Origin: Ganoderma boninense
Lineage: Eukaryota > Basidiomycota > Agaricomycetes > Polyporales > Polyporaceae
Length of the DNA stretch: 64,000 nucleotides
NCBI GenBank assembly: GCA_002900995.3
Contig: CM035311.1
Coordinates: 3,472,001 to 3,536,000 of the forward strand
Direction: 5' to 3'
Below the pieces are notes generated by a model. It did no database searches, was not told the DNA's origin, and saw nothing but the letters and a program-made list of their open reading frames with translations. Below are positions 10,639 to 22,357 of this stretch, piece after piece (within the stretch, counting starts at the first letter, position 1; each line of letters begins with the position of its first letter). Position numbers and translations under genes: made by a program.

Positions 10639-13600
10639 TTAGACAGGATAACTCTTACTATCTTCGGCAGCCCAACAATGATGACCACACCCAGCAGCAC
10701 ACAACCGTCCAAGGATCACCTTAGAAGCAGAAACCATCATACCCCTTCCACTACCCCAGCTCCCTGTCGTCCCCTCGCCATCCCCCTGCGCGCTCGCACC
10801 GTCATCAGACTCGCCATCAGCTGTGTACGCCGAGTTTGTTCGTGACAGAGCGCGGCCACGAGGTGTCCCTGCTTCCGAGCTCCTCCCAACCCTGACTGCC
10901 GGTGGTACTGCCGGTGGGGGAACTTCATCAGGCGGTCTGCGCGAGTAGTACGCTTGATAACAATCTTGATGGCCTCCATGCATGCATACGGGGCACCGGA
11001 ACATCAGTGACCGCACTGGGAGATGGCTATAACGAAGATTTCAGGGGAAGGGCAGGTCGAGCAAAGGGGAAAGCAAGTTACCATATCGCGCACTGCGTGA
11101 TACTGCTCTGGCACCTGAGGCAGTACGCAAAACTCCCTCCCGGTCGTCCTGCATGCACAGGAGGCCCAGCGGGTTTCATGATGGGTTTTAGACACTTTCG
11201 GCAGACAGTGTAGATAGTGGTCGACATCTGGCCACGGAGCGATTCAGCAACAACGCCGAAGTCCGACGAAGATAGACACCTACCGATGTTGTCGAGCGAA
11301 CTGCGTCTACAGTCGCGAACTTGCGGATGTACGCTGCACAGGTGTGCAGACGCAGACGGGTCAAGATCTCTGGAAACCAATGTAAGAACACTGTCCGCAT
11401 CAAGATAGGAGATGTGCTAACCAATATACGCCTCAACAAACCGAGCTACCCTCGACTTGGATATCTTCAGCTCCTGCGGCAAGATCAAAGCCAACATCGC
11501 ACACATGATGATGTCGCCCTGTCCTCCGCTGTTAGCATCCCCGGACCAACAAGCACACCCACACAAAAAACGTACCTCATCAGAGTACTGTTCGAACCGC
11601 GCTCGCACCGTCTCCCACGCCAGGCCCCTCAACCGTTCCTCCGCATTCCGAATCGCGATCTTCGTCCGGTCACTCGGTGTCCGTCCCACCGCCCCATTCT
11701 CACCCCCGCTCGCGTCGTCCGCCCCGTTCCCGTCAGCGTTCTCAACAAAGTCGGCAGAGAACGCGTCCGACTTCGCCCGCTGCCGCAGCGACGACGACGA
11801 CCGGCGCACCATCGCCCCGCGCGCGCCCTCCAAGTCGCGAATCGTCTCGTCCCTCCTCAGCACCGTCCCCCCAGGCGTCGCCTCCCCAGCAGTGACCGTC
11901 CGTATGCTGCTCTGCGACTCCTGCTTCACGAGCCCCTTCTGCGGCGTAGAGGGCCCAGCGAGCGATGCGACGGTCGAGCTCCTGCTCCGCCCCCCACTCT
12001 TCGTCGAGCTCCGCCGGCTCAGGCGCACGATAGACGTTGACGACATGCGCCTGTGCGCGCCTCCTGCACCCCGCGCGTCGTCGCTCTCGCTCTCGCTCTC
12101 CGCTTCGTCCCCGTCCTCGTCCGATGACCCGCCGGACGTCGACGCGGGCGACGGCGAGTCCTCGTCGTCCCGCTCGTCCTCCGTCCACGGCTGGTGGCTC
12201 GTCAGTGCAATCTTCGACAGCGGCGACGGGTGCGCAGTCGTCGTCCGGTGCAAATATGGCGAGTGCGGCACGCGCGCAGAAGGGGGAGCGCTCGCCGGTG
12301 GCGGGTGGTGATCCACCGAGCTCGTTGCGCTGTGCCCATCGTCGAGGACGTCGCACCCATGCTCGCTCCCACTTTCGTCATCCGAGTCCGAGTCGTCCAG
12401 TGCGCCCTCGCCCACGTGCCGCAAGCTCATGTGGCTCCGCATGCTCTCGCTCGGGCTCTCGCTGTGCATGCTCTGCGCCGAGAACGACGGCCGCCGCAGG
12501 TTCGATGGCACGCGCGGCCCCACACGGAGCGGTGGCGGGAGGCCTGAGCCAGATTCGCGGCGCGCGAAGAGCGCTGCAGGGACACTTGGGAGTCCCGTGC
12601 TGGGCTTGCGCGGAGATGAGCCGTTCGAGGACGGTGGGGTGATGACATGCGGGGATCTGTGACCTGAGCTTGAACGCCTGTGCCTCTCATCAGGGTACTT
12701 GGACAGGGATCGCGGGCTGCGATCCCTTACTTCAGGAGGGACTGTTGCATCCACTGTGGCCGACCTCCCGAGCCGTGCAGTCTGTGGAAGAGAGGACACA
12801 GTGGGTATTGCGGCGGGAGCGGATGACGAATGTGGTAAAGGAGGACTTGAGACCAATAATGGGGAGAGGGGAGGCGTAGGCGGAGGAACGACGTCAGTCA
12901 GCAGGGTAGCCAGCATCATCCAAGTCTGTGCCGCATCGTGAGCTCCAGTATCGATGGCGACCTGCGGATCGGTGTTCAAAGGTCTAAAACGAGCATGTAG
13001 AAAATGGAGGACACTAACGTCTGCGTTGCGGTTACAGATCTCCGCCTTACTCTTCCCCACATAGACATAACCCCGAGCCAGTTTCTCGACCATCTCCAGG
13101 TCTTCCGCTGCGCCGTCCGGTGCGAATGCCCCCACGTTCTGTGTGACCGGCCGGTACGGCGAGTCTCCCAGGGCCTTGAGTTGAGTTTTCTTCACTTCCG
13201 GGTCGCTAATAGAGGGAAGCTGGGTGACCAAGGACGAAGACCGAAGATAGGAGAAGTTTACGTACACATCATCATACGGAATCTCCCAACGCTTCGGCCG
13301 GTCAGTGACGAAGGCAATGGAGCCCGAGGTGTTCCAAGAAACCGCCGACCGAGTAACAGCGCCGATAGGTTTCCGACACTGGCGCAAGTCCAGCTGTGAG
13401 AACGTCCCAGACTGGTGCAGAGCCCACAGCGCATGCGAATCTGCGAAATCAATATCTGTTCGCGTAGTGTCTCAGTTTCATCGTTAAAAAAGAACGACGA
13501 AATGGACGGACCTGTCACGCCGCCCTCGACCGCGGACCCGGTCACGACCCATTTCGCGATGTACCCCCTCCGCACGTCCCAGATCTCGATTGGGTCGCTC

Positions 13601-15771
13601 CCCTCGCCCCTCGACTTACCCTCAGGTGTAGTCGTTCCATCACTGCTGCTCGCACCGAGATGTGCCGTGATAGCCCGAGGGGTGACAGCCCCCGGAGTAA
13701 GACCCGCGCCGCCGGGTGAAGCCGCGCTGTGGCCGAACTCTGTGCTCGTCCCAAAATCGGCATTGGACACGACGGCGAGCTCGCACTCGTATCCTGGGCG
13801 GAAAAGCACCCGTCTGACGGGGAAGCTGGTGTGCAAGGTGTACACCGGATGATGCGCCTTATGCCGCGTCTCCGTAGGGGTCAAATCCCATACCTGATGG
13901 CCAGTGTCAGCGCGACTCGCCCCCCGTGGGGGAATGCACGCACCTTGACACAACGATCCATTCCGCCACTCACAATCCATCCTGGGCGGATGGCGTCTGA
14001 ATCCGCGGAGCTCGATGCGCCGCTCACGGCAGGCACAGAGGGGAGGATGTCTTCGAAGAAACCAGTACCTGGACCATTGTACCAGTTGCCTACGCTTGCC
14101 TGCCTGACGATGGGCACAGCGCTAGGTAATACCGTGGTGGGCGGTACCCAGTCGAGAGACAAGACGGGGCCGGAGTGGGCGACTGGTATTCGATCGAGTT
14201 GACCACGTTGACCCATGGTGAGATCCCATCTAAACAACGACAGCGTAAGACTGCGGCGATAAGCCATGAAATTCAAGTTCACCTGTATATGCTACCGTTG
14301 TCGAGGGCTGCAACTACATCTCGGGGTCGCGACGAGACAGGGGAGAAGGCGACGGCGCGGACAGCCGCGGGGTGATGTATACGCATAATCGACTTGCTAA
14401 GATCTCGAATGTCCTGTGACAGATCAACGAAGGTATCAGAAGCGACCTTTTGGAAGCAGAAAAAGGCTTACCCATATTCGAATGTCGCCATCTGCAGATC
14501 CTGTCATGCAGTAGTGTTGCAAGATTGGAGAGTATTGAAGGACATGTATGGAGCGAGCATGGTCGCGTACGCGTCGCTCTAAAGGGGTTCAAGATGTAAG
14601 GACCACAGCGATGTCACGGTAAGTGGGTTCAGAGATGCTCAGGACACTTCGAAACCCCTTGCCTGTGGTAAGTCAGACGCGTCCACGTTCAACTCACAGC
14701 TCTACGGAGGGTGCTCCACAAGTATCCTAACCAGCACATAGGTTGCACGGCATCTCTCCTTGGATTGTATGTACGTAGAAGCTGTGACTCGTGGCGTAGA
14801 AAGCAACGGGTGCTTAGACGTGCGCTGTTGCTCGACACGAGAATAAAAATCGGGGAAGTCAGAGTGCACTTATCTGCCTAGCGTTGGTCCTTGAAAATAG
14901 ACCGCTGCGAAGCAGCTGGACGGCGCGACTGAGTACGAAGAGAGAATGGAGGTCGCAGCCCTCCATCCTCAATACCAGACGTTTCTGGCAGGCTCCATCC
15001 CTTCTCGCGCTCTTTCTGTTCTCCTCTCGAGACATGTGCCAAGACGTCTGACTTCGAGACCGCTGAGGTGCGAGTCTCTCGCCAAGATACGCAGTCCGGA
15101 CCTACTCACCGTATTTCGAGCACCCACTCTTGTTCAGATCCCACATGATGAGCTCCCCGTTCCGCGCGCTCGTCAGGATCTTGTTACTGTACCCTTCACA
15201 CCCTCGTGTCAGCATGTGCAACACACTCGATATCTCGCGCGTCCGCCACGCACCTCCATGGCACCACGCGACGTCGGTGTTCGAGCTGTCCACCTTCAGC
15301 CCGCTCCCCTCCCACAGGTTGCGCGACACCTCGATCCGGTGCCCGCCCTTCCCCGTCACGGACTTGTGGTCACTTTGGCTCGAGGGCCCCGGTCCCTTCT
15401 CCGAGCCCGAGACGTCGGACATGCGGAGGATCCGGAGTGCTGCGAGCAGACATGTTGGTCATTCTACGTTTAGGAGAGGATGGGGAAACAGATGGGGTTG
15501 ACATAGCCTCTCAACGCAACGAATGAAAGGAACACCCACATTCTCTCCCAGCAACTACGCACCTCATCCCATCGTCGCTCTTCGCCATCGACCCGCCGCC
15601 GTGCGTCGTAGCTCGCGGGAAGCGCACATATCGTGTTGGACCCTTGTAGCCATGCTCCCTCGAGTCCGAGAAGACGTTCGGGAGGCTGAGGTTGAAGTTG
15701 CTGCTGTTGGCGGGGGTGTTGACGGAACTACGGCGATTGGCAGCTCCAGCATCAGTCTTGGACGGTGGCAT
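10639..15771 (-). CDS. RTC1: SEA/GATOR2 complex subunit Rtc1 (WDR24 orthologue)
   Basis: The start MPPSKTDAGAANRRSS lies at 15771; exon 1 ends at 15540 and exon 2 begins at 15439, giving VAGRESLRILR across the join, as in WDR24. WD repeats follow: ILTSARNGELIMWDLNKSG; SIHVLQYSPILQHYCMTGSADGDIRIW in a further frame and exon; a third exon with GPVLSLDWVPPTT; then DPIEIWDVRRGYIAKW and WALHQSGTFSQLDLRQCRKP. A long Ser/Pro/Arg-rich, probably disordered insert (about 12950-11700) separates the propeller from the C-terminal half. That half has the conserved helix GDIIMCAMLALILPQEL and a RING-like zinc module: CRKCLKPIM, CLRC, FRCPVCMHGGHQDC and the closing CAAGCGHHCW. In yeast and animals this protein is part of the SEACAT/GATOR2 complex on vacuole or lysosome membranes, relaying amino-acid status to TORC1. 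The order and spacing are those of the family; individual introns were not all placed. Confidence 0.88.
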
Positions 15772-16149
15772 CTTTGTGAAGTCTCCCGCAGTGGGCTTGA
15801 AGCTTCAAAGATGCCTAGTACTTCATTCAGACAGGCACGAGGCTGAGAAGGATGCAAGTTTGCAGAAGTGCACGACGGTAAGAAGCAAGGAGGAGGTTCG
15901 GGTTCGGAGCAAAGTCTATGAGGCTCAGGAAGTCCGACAACGGGACGTCATCCGAACTGTGGCCTCGGGCCGTCCGAATCCGCCGTTCGCACTGTACGCT
16001 ACAGTTGCCTCTTGGTTGCCTCACGCATCGTTCGCTCACGCACTGATAAGTATTTTGAAGATTGAAGAAATCACGGCTGATCCGGAAGCTGATGCATGAT
16101 GAGACAGGATGAGGCAGGCCGATTTTTCTCCAAAATGACAGACACGTCT

Positions 16150-16157
16150 TCCGGCGC
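16150..16157. repeat. Left target-site duplication of the MITE
   Basis: TCCGGCGC directly abuts the left terminal inverted repeat and is repeated exactly at 16722-16729. Confidence 0.75.
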
Positions 16158-16721
16158 TACTGTGGGGCGAGAAACCTATAGGTTATTTGCAAACGTGAAT
16201 AACAGGTGTTATTAACCATGGTTATTAACATGTGAAGAACCCAGGGGGGTTATTCGCATTGTGAGAAACTCGGGCGCTTGATTGTAGTGTGTGCCATGGA
16301 GGAACACGGTCTCAGCCCCAATTGTGAGCATGATGGATGTCTAGGTGCCCATTTCTGCCCTTGCCGTTTGTTTGCACCCAGCGGTGTGGCTCTGAGCAGA
16401 CAACTTAGGCTGGGCCGATACTGCGCCTGCCAGGGTTGGGGCGCTTAAGTCATGGATGGAATGGCTCACCACTGGCTCTGGCTCCAGGTCACAAATGTGT
16501 AACACAAGTCCTCGGTGGTTGATGAAGCCATGGCGTGGACTCGTTGTAAGGGCGTGCATTCGTTCGAAATACGGTTGACAGCCAGGAGGGCCCGAAGGAG
16601 TAAGCGCCCGATAAGCGCCCGAAATTAACCTGTTAATAACTGCGCGAATAACTCACCCTTAGACGGCCTCCTGTTAATAACCCTGCGAGAAACCCCCCAG
16701 GGAGTTTTTCACCCCACCCTA
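16158..16721. mobile_element. hAT-like MITE (564 bp) with 8-bp target duplications
   Basis: The left end TACTGTGGGGCGAGAAAC and the reverse complement of the right end, TAGGGTGGGGTGAAAAAC, agree at 14 of 18 positions. Immediately outside both ends lies the same 8-mer TCCGGCGC (16150-16157 and 16722-16729). Eight-base target duplications with TA-G-rich termini are typical of hAT elements. Inside, further imperfect inverted repeats carry GTTATTAAC and GTTATTCGC words and a GGGCGCTT block on both sides. No transposase-like frame is present, so it is non-autonomous. Confidence 0.8.
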
Positions 16722-16729
16722 TCCGGCGC
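16722..16729. repeat. Right target-site duplication of the MITE
   Basis: TCCGGCGC directly abuts the right terminal inverted repeat and is identical to 16150-16157. Confidence 0.75.
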
Positions 16730-17355
16730 ACTGATCTCCTCCTTAGACGCCCATGCACCTTTCCTTGAAACTCACAGGTGTACGTACCCGCTTTGCGGAA
16801 CTTAGGGTAAGGTATTTTGTGCTCGAAATATGGCCTGGATACTTGCACTAGATAATGAACAGCAGCAGTGAAAGCGCGCAGCTGGACAGGACTAGATCTC
16901 CAGCGTGCTCTTAAGCATGTTGTTCAGTCAAATCATCCACACCCGACGTGACTTGCGACCAAATTGCACCTGACATGAGATGGAGGATTGAGACCCAAAG
17001 GGCCGCAGAACGGGGTGCAGTGTGTTCATTAATATTGTTCTTGGATCTACATAGGCCTGTCTGTCAGAGTCTTATCGATTCTGCGACCGTTTCATGTACA
17101 CCATGGCATGCGTTTGCAAGCCATATTGCTCTGCAACCTGGGAAAGTAAGAGATAGTTAATCCCCACTGGAGGCGCTACTTACGGTCAGCGCGCATGAGC
17201 TTCTAGTTCGCTAGAAGGTACTGCAGTTGGAAGATTCAAGGAATTAATAAAGATACACATAGTACATTCAATCGTCCACGGTATGGTAACGTCATCGGAC
17301 TCGTCCACAACAATGTGATAATCCCTCCACAGCGGTGCATGCCCACAGGGAGTGC
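16730..17355. other. Noncoding stretch downstream of thiolase
   Basis: No coding frame with family resemblance was seen. The part nearest 17356 should hold the 3' untranslated region of the minus-strand thiolase gene. Confidence 0.5.
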
Positions 17356-18823
17356 TCACTGCTCGCTGACGAAGATCCCGGCCATACCCATACCCGAGCC
17401 GATACACATGCTCGTGCAGAAGAGCTTGCTACCGGTCTGCTTCGCGATGTTCAGGCCGGTAGCGACTTGCCGAGCACCCGCTGCATACGCAGTTCGTCAG
17501 CCATGTGATTGCGAACCACGTAAGGAAGAAACCACGTACTGCAGCCCAAGGGGTGGCCGATAGCAATAGCGCCACCGTTCAAGTTAACCTTCTCGAACGG
17601 AATGCCGATGTGCTGGACGGAGTACACGGCTTGTGAGGCGAACGCCTCGTTGATCTCGAAGAAGTCGACATCGTCCTTCGACAGGCCCGTGATCTCAAGG
17701 ACCTTCGGGATCGCGTATGCAGGGCCGACACCCATGATCCGCGGGGGGACACCGACCGCGGCCGCAGCGACGAACTTGCCCACAACCGGAAGCCCGAGCT
17801 TCTTCGCAACAGAACGGCGCGCAAGGATAACCGCAGCGGCGCCGTCCGACACCTGCGACGCATTACCAGCGTGCGTAGTGCCGTCCTTCTGGAACGCTGG
17901 CTTCAGCTTCGCCAGCGACTGGGCGGTGACGCCGTCCCGGACGCCGTCGTCCTGGTCGACGACGATCTCCGCCTCCTTCTCCGTCTTCGGGTCGACGACC
18001 TTGACCTTGAGGGGCACGATCTCGTCCTTGAACTTGCCCGCCTTCTGTGCCGCGGCGGCCTTCTGGAACGACTTGGCCGCGAAGTCGTCCTGGACCGAGC
18101 GGGGGATGTTGAAGTCGGCGGCGACGTTCTCGGAGGTGATACCCATGGGAATGAGGCAGTCCTCAGATTCCTGGTTCGACAGAACGGCCTCCGAGAAGCC
18201 GTCGGGCATCGCGCCGCCACCATAGCCGAAGGTCATGGACTCGACACCAGCACCTGCGCATTAGGAGGCGGTGTGTCAATGTGGCGACCGACGAGTGAAA
18301 ACACTAGTGAAGGGCACACTCACCAATACCGATGTCGATCATGCCGGTCGCAATTTCGCTGGCAATGATGTTCACTGCCTGAAGGCCGGACGCACATTGC
18401 CTGTTGACGGTGCTGATGGGCACGGTGTTCGGAATGCCGGCGTGTAGAGCGGCCATGCGCGCCGCCGACGCTCCTCCACCTGCGGGGAGGACGTTTCCGA
18501 CGGTAATGTCGCCAACGTGAGCGGGGTTGATTCCCGCCTTCTTCACTGCCGCGGTGAGGACACCGGATAACAGCTCCTCTGGCCGGGTGTCCTTGAAGCC
18601 CCCCTTCTTCGCCTGGACACTCTATCCGTCAGTCGCTGCTCCTGACATCCCTCCACATCCATATCCGCTGCCCTTTCACCAAAGGATTAGACGCAGCACG
18701 TACCTTGGTGATTGCGGACCGGACAGCAGCGACGATGACGACGTCATTGTCGTTCTGTGACAGCGCCCTCGACTTGGGCGACACACCGGCGAGATTTTTG
18801 ATGCTTTGCGAGAAGGAAGACAT
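17356..18823 (-). CDS. POT1: 3-ketoacyl-CoA thiolase (acetyl-CoA acyltransferase)
   Basis: Four exons (18823-18704, 18612-18324, 18253-17540, 17480-17356) give 415 residues, the usual thiolase length. Visible motifs are the acyl-accepting Cys113 in NRQCASGLQAV, the GAGVESMTFG loop, NEAFASQAV, the catalytic-His box GGAIAIGHPLGCTGARQVA (completed exactly across the last intron) and the second Cys in CTSMCIGSGMGMAG. The enzyme cleaves 3-ketoacyl-CoA with CoA in fatty-acid beta-oxidation; the sequence is closest to the peroxisomal POT1/ACAA1 type. The N-terminus MSSFSQSIKNLAGVSPKSRA shows no clear PTS2 nonapeptide and the C-terminus GIFVSEQ is no PTS1, so import into peroxisomes is not obvious from the sequence. 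The assignment to thiolase is near certain; the compartment is inferred. Confidence 0.95.
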
Positions 18824-18882
18824 GATGGACGTAAAGAGGGAAGCAAGAGGTGAGGACGACGCTGAGAAAGAGGGTGCGACGG

Positions 18883-18889
18883 TTATAAA
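18883..18889 (-). promoter_or_regulatory. TATA-like element of the thiolase gene
   Basis: The minus strand reads TTTATAA about 60 bp upstream of the thiolase start codon, a typical position for a fungal TATA box. Confidence 0.4.
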
Positions 18890-18899
18890 GGCAAGGCAA

Positions 18900-20054
18900 G
18901 CTGGGATGAGGTGAGCGACCGGACCCTGTCATAACCCGGCCCATGTGAAATCCGGAACCCAATCTGGGGTTTCATGCGGCAACTAAGAACGGAGCCGGGA
19001 GAAAATCACAGTCCTTTTCGGGCCTGGTCCTATGTGGGTAGGGTCCGCAGGAAAATTAAATAAATTAAATTAAATTAATTCGAAAGAAGGAAATTAAATG
19101 GAGAGGGCGAGGGCGAGTTGGGAGATTTTCGAGTGGTGTGTATCGCGAGAGCCTCTCTCATGCTTGATCTGCTCAAAAATGAGCATCCAGACACAGAGAA
19201 AGACGTGGAATTAATTTTTGCGGCCGGCGCTAACGCGCCGGGGAGGTGCACCAGATAGATTTTTTATTCCCTGGCCTGCGAGTGATTGCAGGGGCACCAA
19301 ATTTTGCAAAATGCTGCGTCTAGTGTTGGTAAATGCAGTATCGCTATTACAACGGTCAAAATATGTAGTGAGGTAAACTGGTACCAGTCGCTGCGAGGTC
19401 ACTTTACGGGCGCTTAACCCATCATCTCGCACCTCTCCCTGGTTCCTCCTGCTCTTCGGTGCCTCTATGAGGCCTCTATTTATAAATAGATACTACAGGT
19501 GACTACTAACTGGAATTATTATCTTGCTTTGAAGACTATTCAGAACTATGAAGTTGTTTTGATTTGTGTTTTAATTTATTCAGTTGTTCTCACATCCGCT
19601 GAGTAAAAACACCTTAAATACACTAATACGTACTATGGAGCATCCTCCCAGTGTGTTCAGAGTTTTTTTGGGTGTGGTTGGTGACCAAGGAAAGCAGATA
19701 CTCGGCCTCGAGCAGCGCGGCGGCGCAAGCAGTTACTGCATTAGGCAGCCGGACATGTCCGGGCCGTCAGGTCCTAGGGGTCAAACTCCGTCAGGTCCTG
19801 GGAGCCCCCCCACATAGGACGACTCCCTCCTTTTCAAGCTACAAGTTCCTCAGTGGTTTAGGAGGAGGAGGAGGAGAAGGAGGAGAAGGAGAAGGAGAAG
19901 GAGAAGGAGAAGGAGAAAGAAGGGGTATCTATTTCTTGTACAAGTTGTATTAGCATGTCTGTTTGGATGCCGGAAACATCATCCAGTACTTAGCTCTTGT
20001 AGAGCAAAGGTCATACTCTCGCGACTTATAAGTATATTGACTGAACTGAAGCAC
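18900..20054. other. Noncoding AT-rich and repeat-bearing spacer
   Basis: Between the thiolase promoter and the tRNA no gene was found. The segment 19050-19098 is an (AAATT)-rich tract. Around 19475-19490 a TATTTATAAATA word occurs and 19859-19921 is a purine microsatellite. The sequence upstream of a tRNA is a common landing site for retroelements, but no LTR pair could be shown. Confidence 0.45.
19859..19921 (+). repeat. GGA/GGAGAA purine microsatellite
   Basis: About 63 bp consist almost only of G and A, starting as GGA units and passing into GGAGAA units. The opposite strand is an all-pyrimidine mirror, the type of tract able to form triplex DNA. Confidence 0.9.
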
Positions 20055-20134
20055 GGCCCAATGGTCTAGTAGTATGATTCGCGCTTCGGGTTACTGCTTG
20101 CGCGAGGTCCCGGGTTCAATTCCCGGTTGGGCCC
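20055..20134 (+). tRNA. tRNA-Pro(CGG) with 8-nt intron
   Basis: The acceptor arm GGCCCAA (20055-20061) pairs with TTGGGCC (20127-20133), with discriminator base C134. The T arm is CCCGG-GTTCAAT-CCCGG-like, with a B box GGTTCAATTCC. The anticodon stem CGCGC/GCGCG encloses TTCGGG, then the intron TTACTGCT, then T, so the loop after splicing is TTCGGGT with anticodon CGG. The intron falls after position 37, the canonical place. A T-rich stretch starting at 20135 can end Pol III transcription. Confidence 0.93.
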
Positions 20135-20663
20135 TTTCTTATTTTGCTTGCTTGCCATTCGCTTAGTCTGTCCCTTTCGCTGGCCTTATCAGTCCTGTGA
20201 ATGTTTTCAAAACTTATACTGGCTCTGGGGTACGAACAACGGATTTAGATTTTGTCAGTTGTGTGCCGATGACGCCCATCGAACCATTTACGAGGATTTA
20301 TGCCTTTCCTTCTCGCATGAATTGATCAAGCCGAAGTCTATCATTATTTGAGTATATCATGCATCAATAACAATTGAAATAACTCGTTCTTTACAACGCA
20401 GATTGTGCAGATCGTCTCCCTCCAGAATATTCTTGGCACTTGCCGCCTATGTAACTCAGCCTTTCATTTCGCCCCCGCTTCCTGCGCGACTGTGCAGTCT
20501 GAACAGTCCCCCACCTGCTGGCAAACTACCAGTCCTTGCGAGGCTTCGAAATTCCAGGCCTCGTTGCACCCTCGTGGTTCACCGAGAAGCGCTGCGGAGT
20601 AGCCTGGGAGCCCCTCAAAGAGCGAGTCTCGGCATTTGTGAGTCCATCTCTCGCCTTCCTCCC

Positions 20664-22357
20664 ATGGCTGACCAGAACGACGGCCTCTACAGTCCTCCAC
20701 CAAATGCATACTCTGGATCCGACTCTCCTCCCTACGGCCCACCGATGGGCCACGGTAACAGTCCCCGACGGAATCGCTACACCCGCGGAAGCATGGCCAG
20801 CTGGAACTCGAGGGATTTCCAGCCCATGTCTGGCCTCTCGCCTGGCATGATGTCCCCTCGCGCAACGTCCTCGGTGGGTTCGCGCCCCCTCCCTCTCCCT
20901 TCGCAGTCTCGCGCACCGTCCGAGTTCCATCCTCCCTATTCCCCACCCCCGAAGTCGACGCCACCCCCCGCCCGTACATGATGTCGCAGCCGTCCGATTT
21001 CCCGGACGACCGCGACTGGGAGCCAGAGCCAGAAGAAGCGATGACCATCGGGCAGAGCGATGCGTACAGCTTCCCCGGTCACTCCGGGCATGCAGACGAG
21101 GAGATGCTCCCAGAGGGCGAAGGGTATGTGCGCCCGGTCATATCGCTCGACGATCCCGACGCGCAACCCATGGTTATGATGGGCCCCGAGCCGATGTCGA
21201 AGCCCCGGAACCGGACAAAAGACTTCGTCGGCGGGTTCGTGGCCTCGCTGAGGCGGCTCCCAAAGGCAGTCGTCCAAAGCTCCCGATACGACCGCAAAGC
21301 CACGCGGAAGGGTGCGCCAGGTACGGTGCATTCCACAGGCGCTTCGCATTTCGTCCCTGCGCCTCCCTACAACGCGCCTGGGGTCCCCGTCGATCCCGCA
21401 CATGTCTCGTACGTCGAGGCTAGGCACCCACACGTCTCCCAGGACATCCCCACCGAGCTTGAATACGCCGGCGAGCACAGCGGCTTCGCGAGCAGACCGC
21501 ATTCCGCGCGCCGTGAAAGCTCGCAGGCACAGAGTCTGAGCATCATGTCCACCCCGCGCTTCCTGCCCGAGGGCGCAATACTGGCAGACCCTGAGCTTGC
21601 GAGCGACTACGTGAAGATGGAGCCGCCGAGTACTCCGCGCGACGACTCCTTCAGCGCGCATTTCACGCGCGTAGCCAACTTCTTCCAGGAGCTCAAGAAC
21701 CTTCCATGGGTCTCCGATCGCGTCGCCATCGACTACCGCCCCATGCGGTCGAGCAGGGCTTGTGTCGGAAAAGCAAAGGAGTCGGGCTCGTGGTACAATC
21801 GAAAGCAGGACGTAGACCTCCTGGCCGGGGGGCTCGCATCTCCCCTCCAGCCTCCAACCCGGATGCGCACGAACAGCGGGCCGTCTTCGCACATGAGCAT
21901 GCACTCGGCGACGGCAACACGCACATACCATCGCCCTCACCATCCGGACCGCACCCCGCTCAGCTACATGACGTCCCCCCTGTCGATGCCTTCTCCAGGC
22001 GCGTCCTCGCATGGGCACGGCCAGCACCCCGCGTCCTTCAGCTACTACTTCGCCCCACCACAGCCTCTCTATGTCTACACCCCGTCCATGAGCTCACAAC
22101 TGCAAACGGTTGCGGAGGGCACGCCCGGACCGACCCCCCCGATGTCCCAACTACCCCAGGCGCTCCCCGTGTACATGTTCCCGGGGCCTCCCCCTCGTGT
22201 TTTCCAATCTCCGGTGCCACCTTCAGCGTCAGCATCGCCTACATCCGCACACCGGAGCCATGCAAGGCCTTCACCTCCCACTCGCACGTCGGGCGTGCCT
22301 CCGAGCGCCACACAGCGTTCGTCGCACTCCCGGCATTCCGGGTCGAATGCACATTAA
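20664..22357 (+). CDS. Pro/Ser-rich hypothetical protein, frame unresolved near the N-terminus
   Basis: The ATG at 20664 opens MADQNDGLYSPPPNAYSGSD in one frame, which meets a stop at 20979-20981. A second frame from 20978 runs 459 codons to 22357 (MMSQPSDFPDDRDWEPEPEE...). The two join in frame if an intron spans 20755 (weak donor GTAACA) to 20906 (good acceptor TTCGCAG); otherwise translation starts at 20978 or the locus carries a frameshift. The long part is dominated by Pro, Ser, Thr and His and looks disordered, except for a short block ANFFQELKNLPWVSDRVAID that resembles ordered sequence I associate with conserved basidiomycete hypothetical proteins. No catalytic motif is seen. The minus-strand frame covering the same bases is a composition artefact. 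Confidence 0.65.

Noticed and set aside
11321..12690. Several plus-strand open frames across the rtc1 insert
   Set aside because: They are low-complexity shadows of the Ser/Pro/Arg coding region on the minus strand.
18900..20054. LTR-like element upstream of the tRNA
   Set aside because: TATTTATAAATA and AT-rich tracts look LTR-like, but no second copy, TG...CA ends or target duplication could be shown.
20936..22027. Minus-strand open frame of 363 codons over the Pro/Ser-rich gene
   Set aside because: Arg/Val/His-rich with no family features; it is the complement of a GC-rich coding frame on the plus strand.
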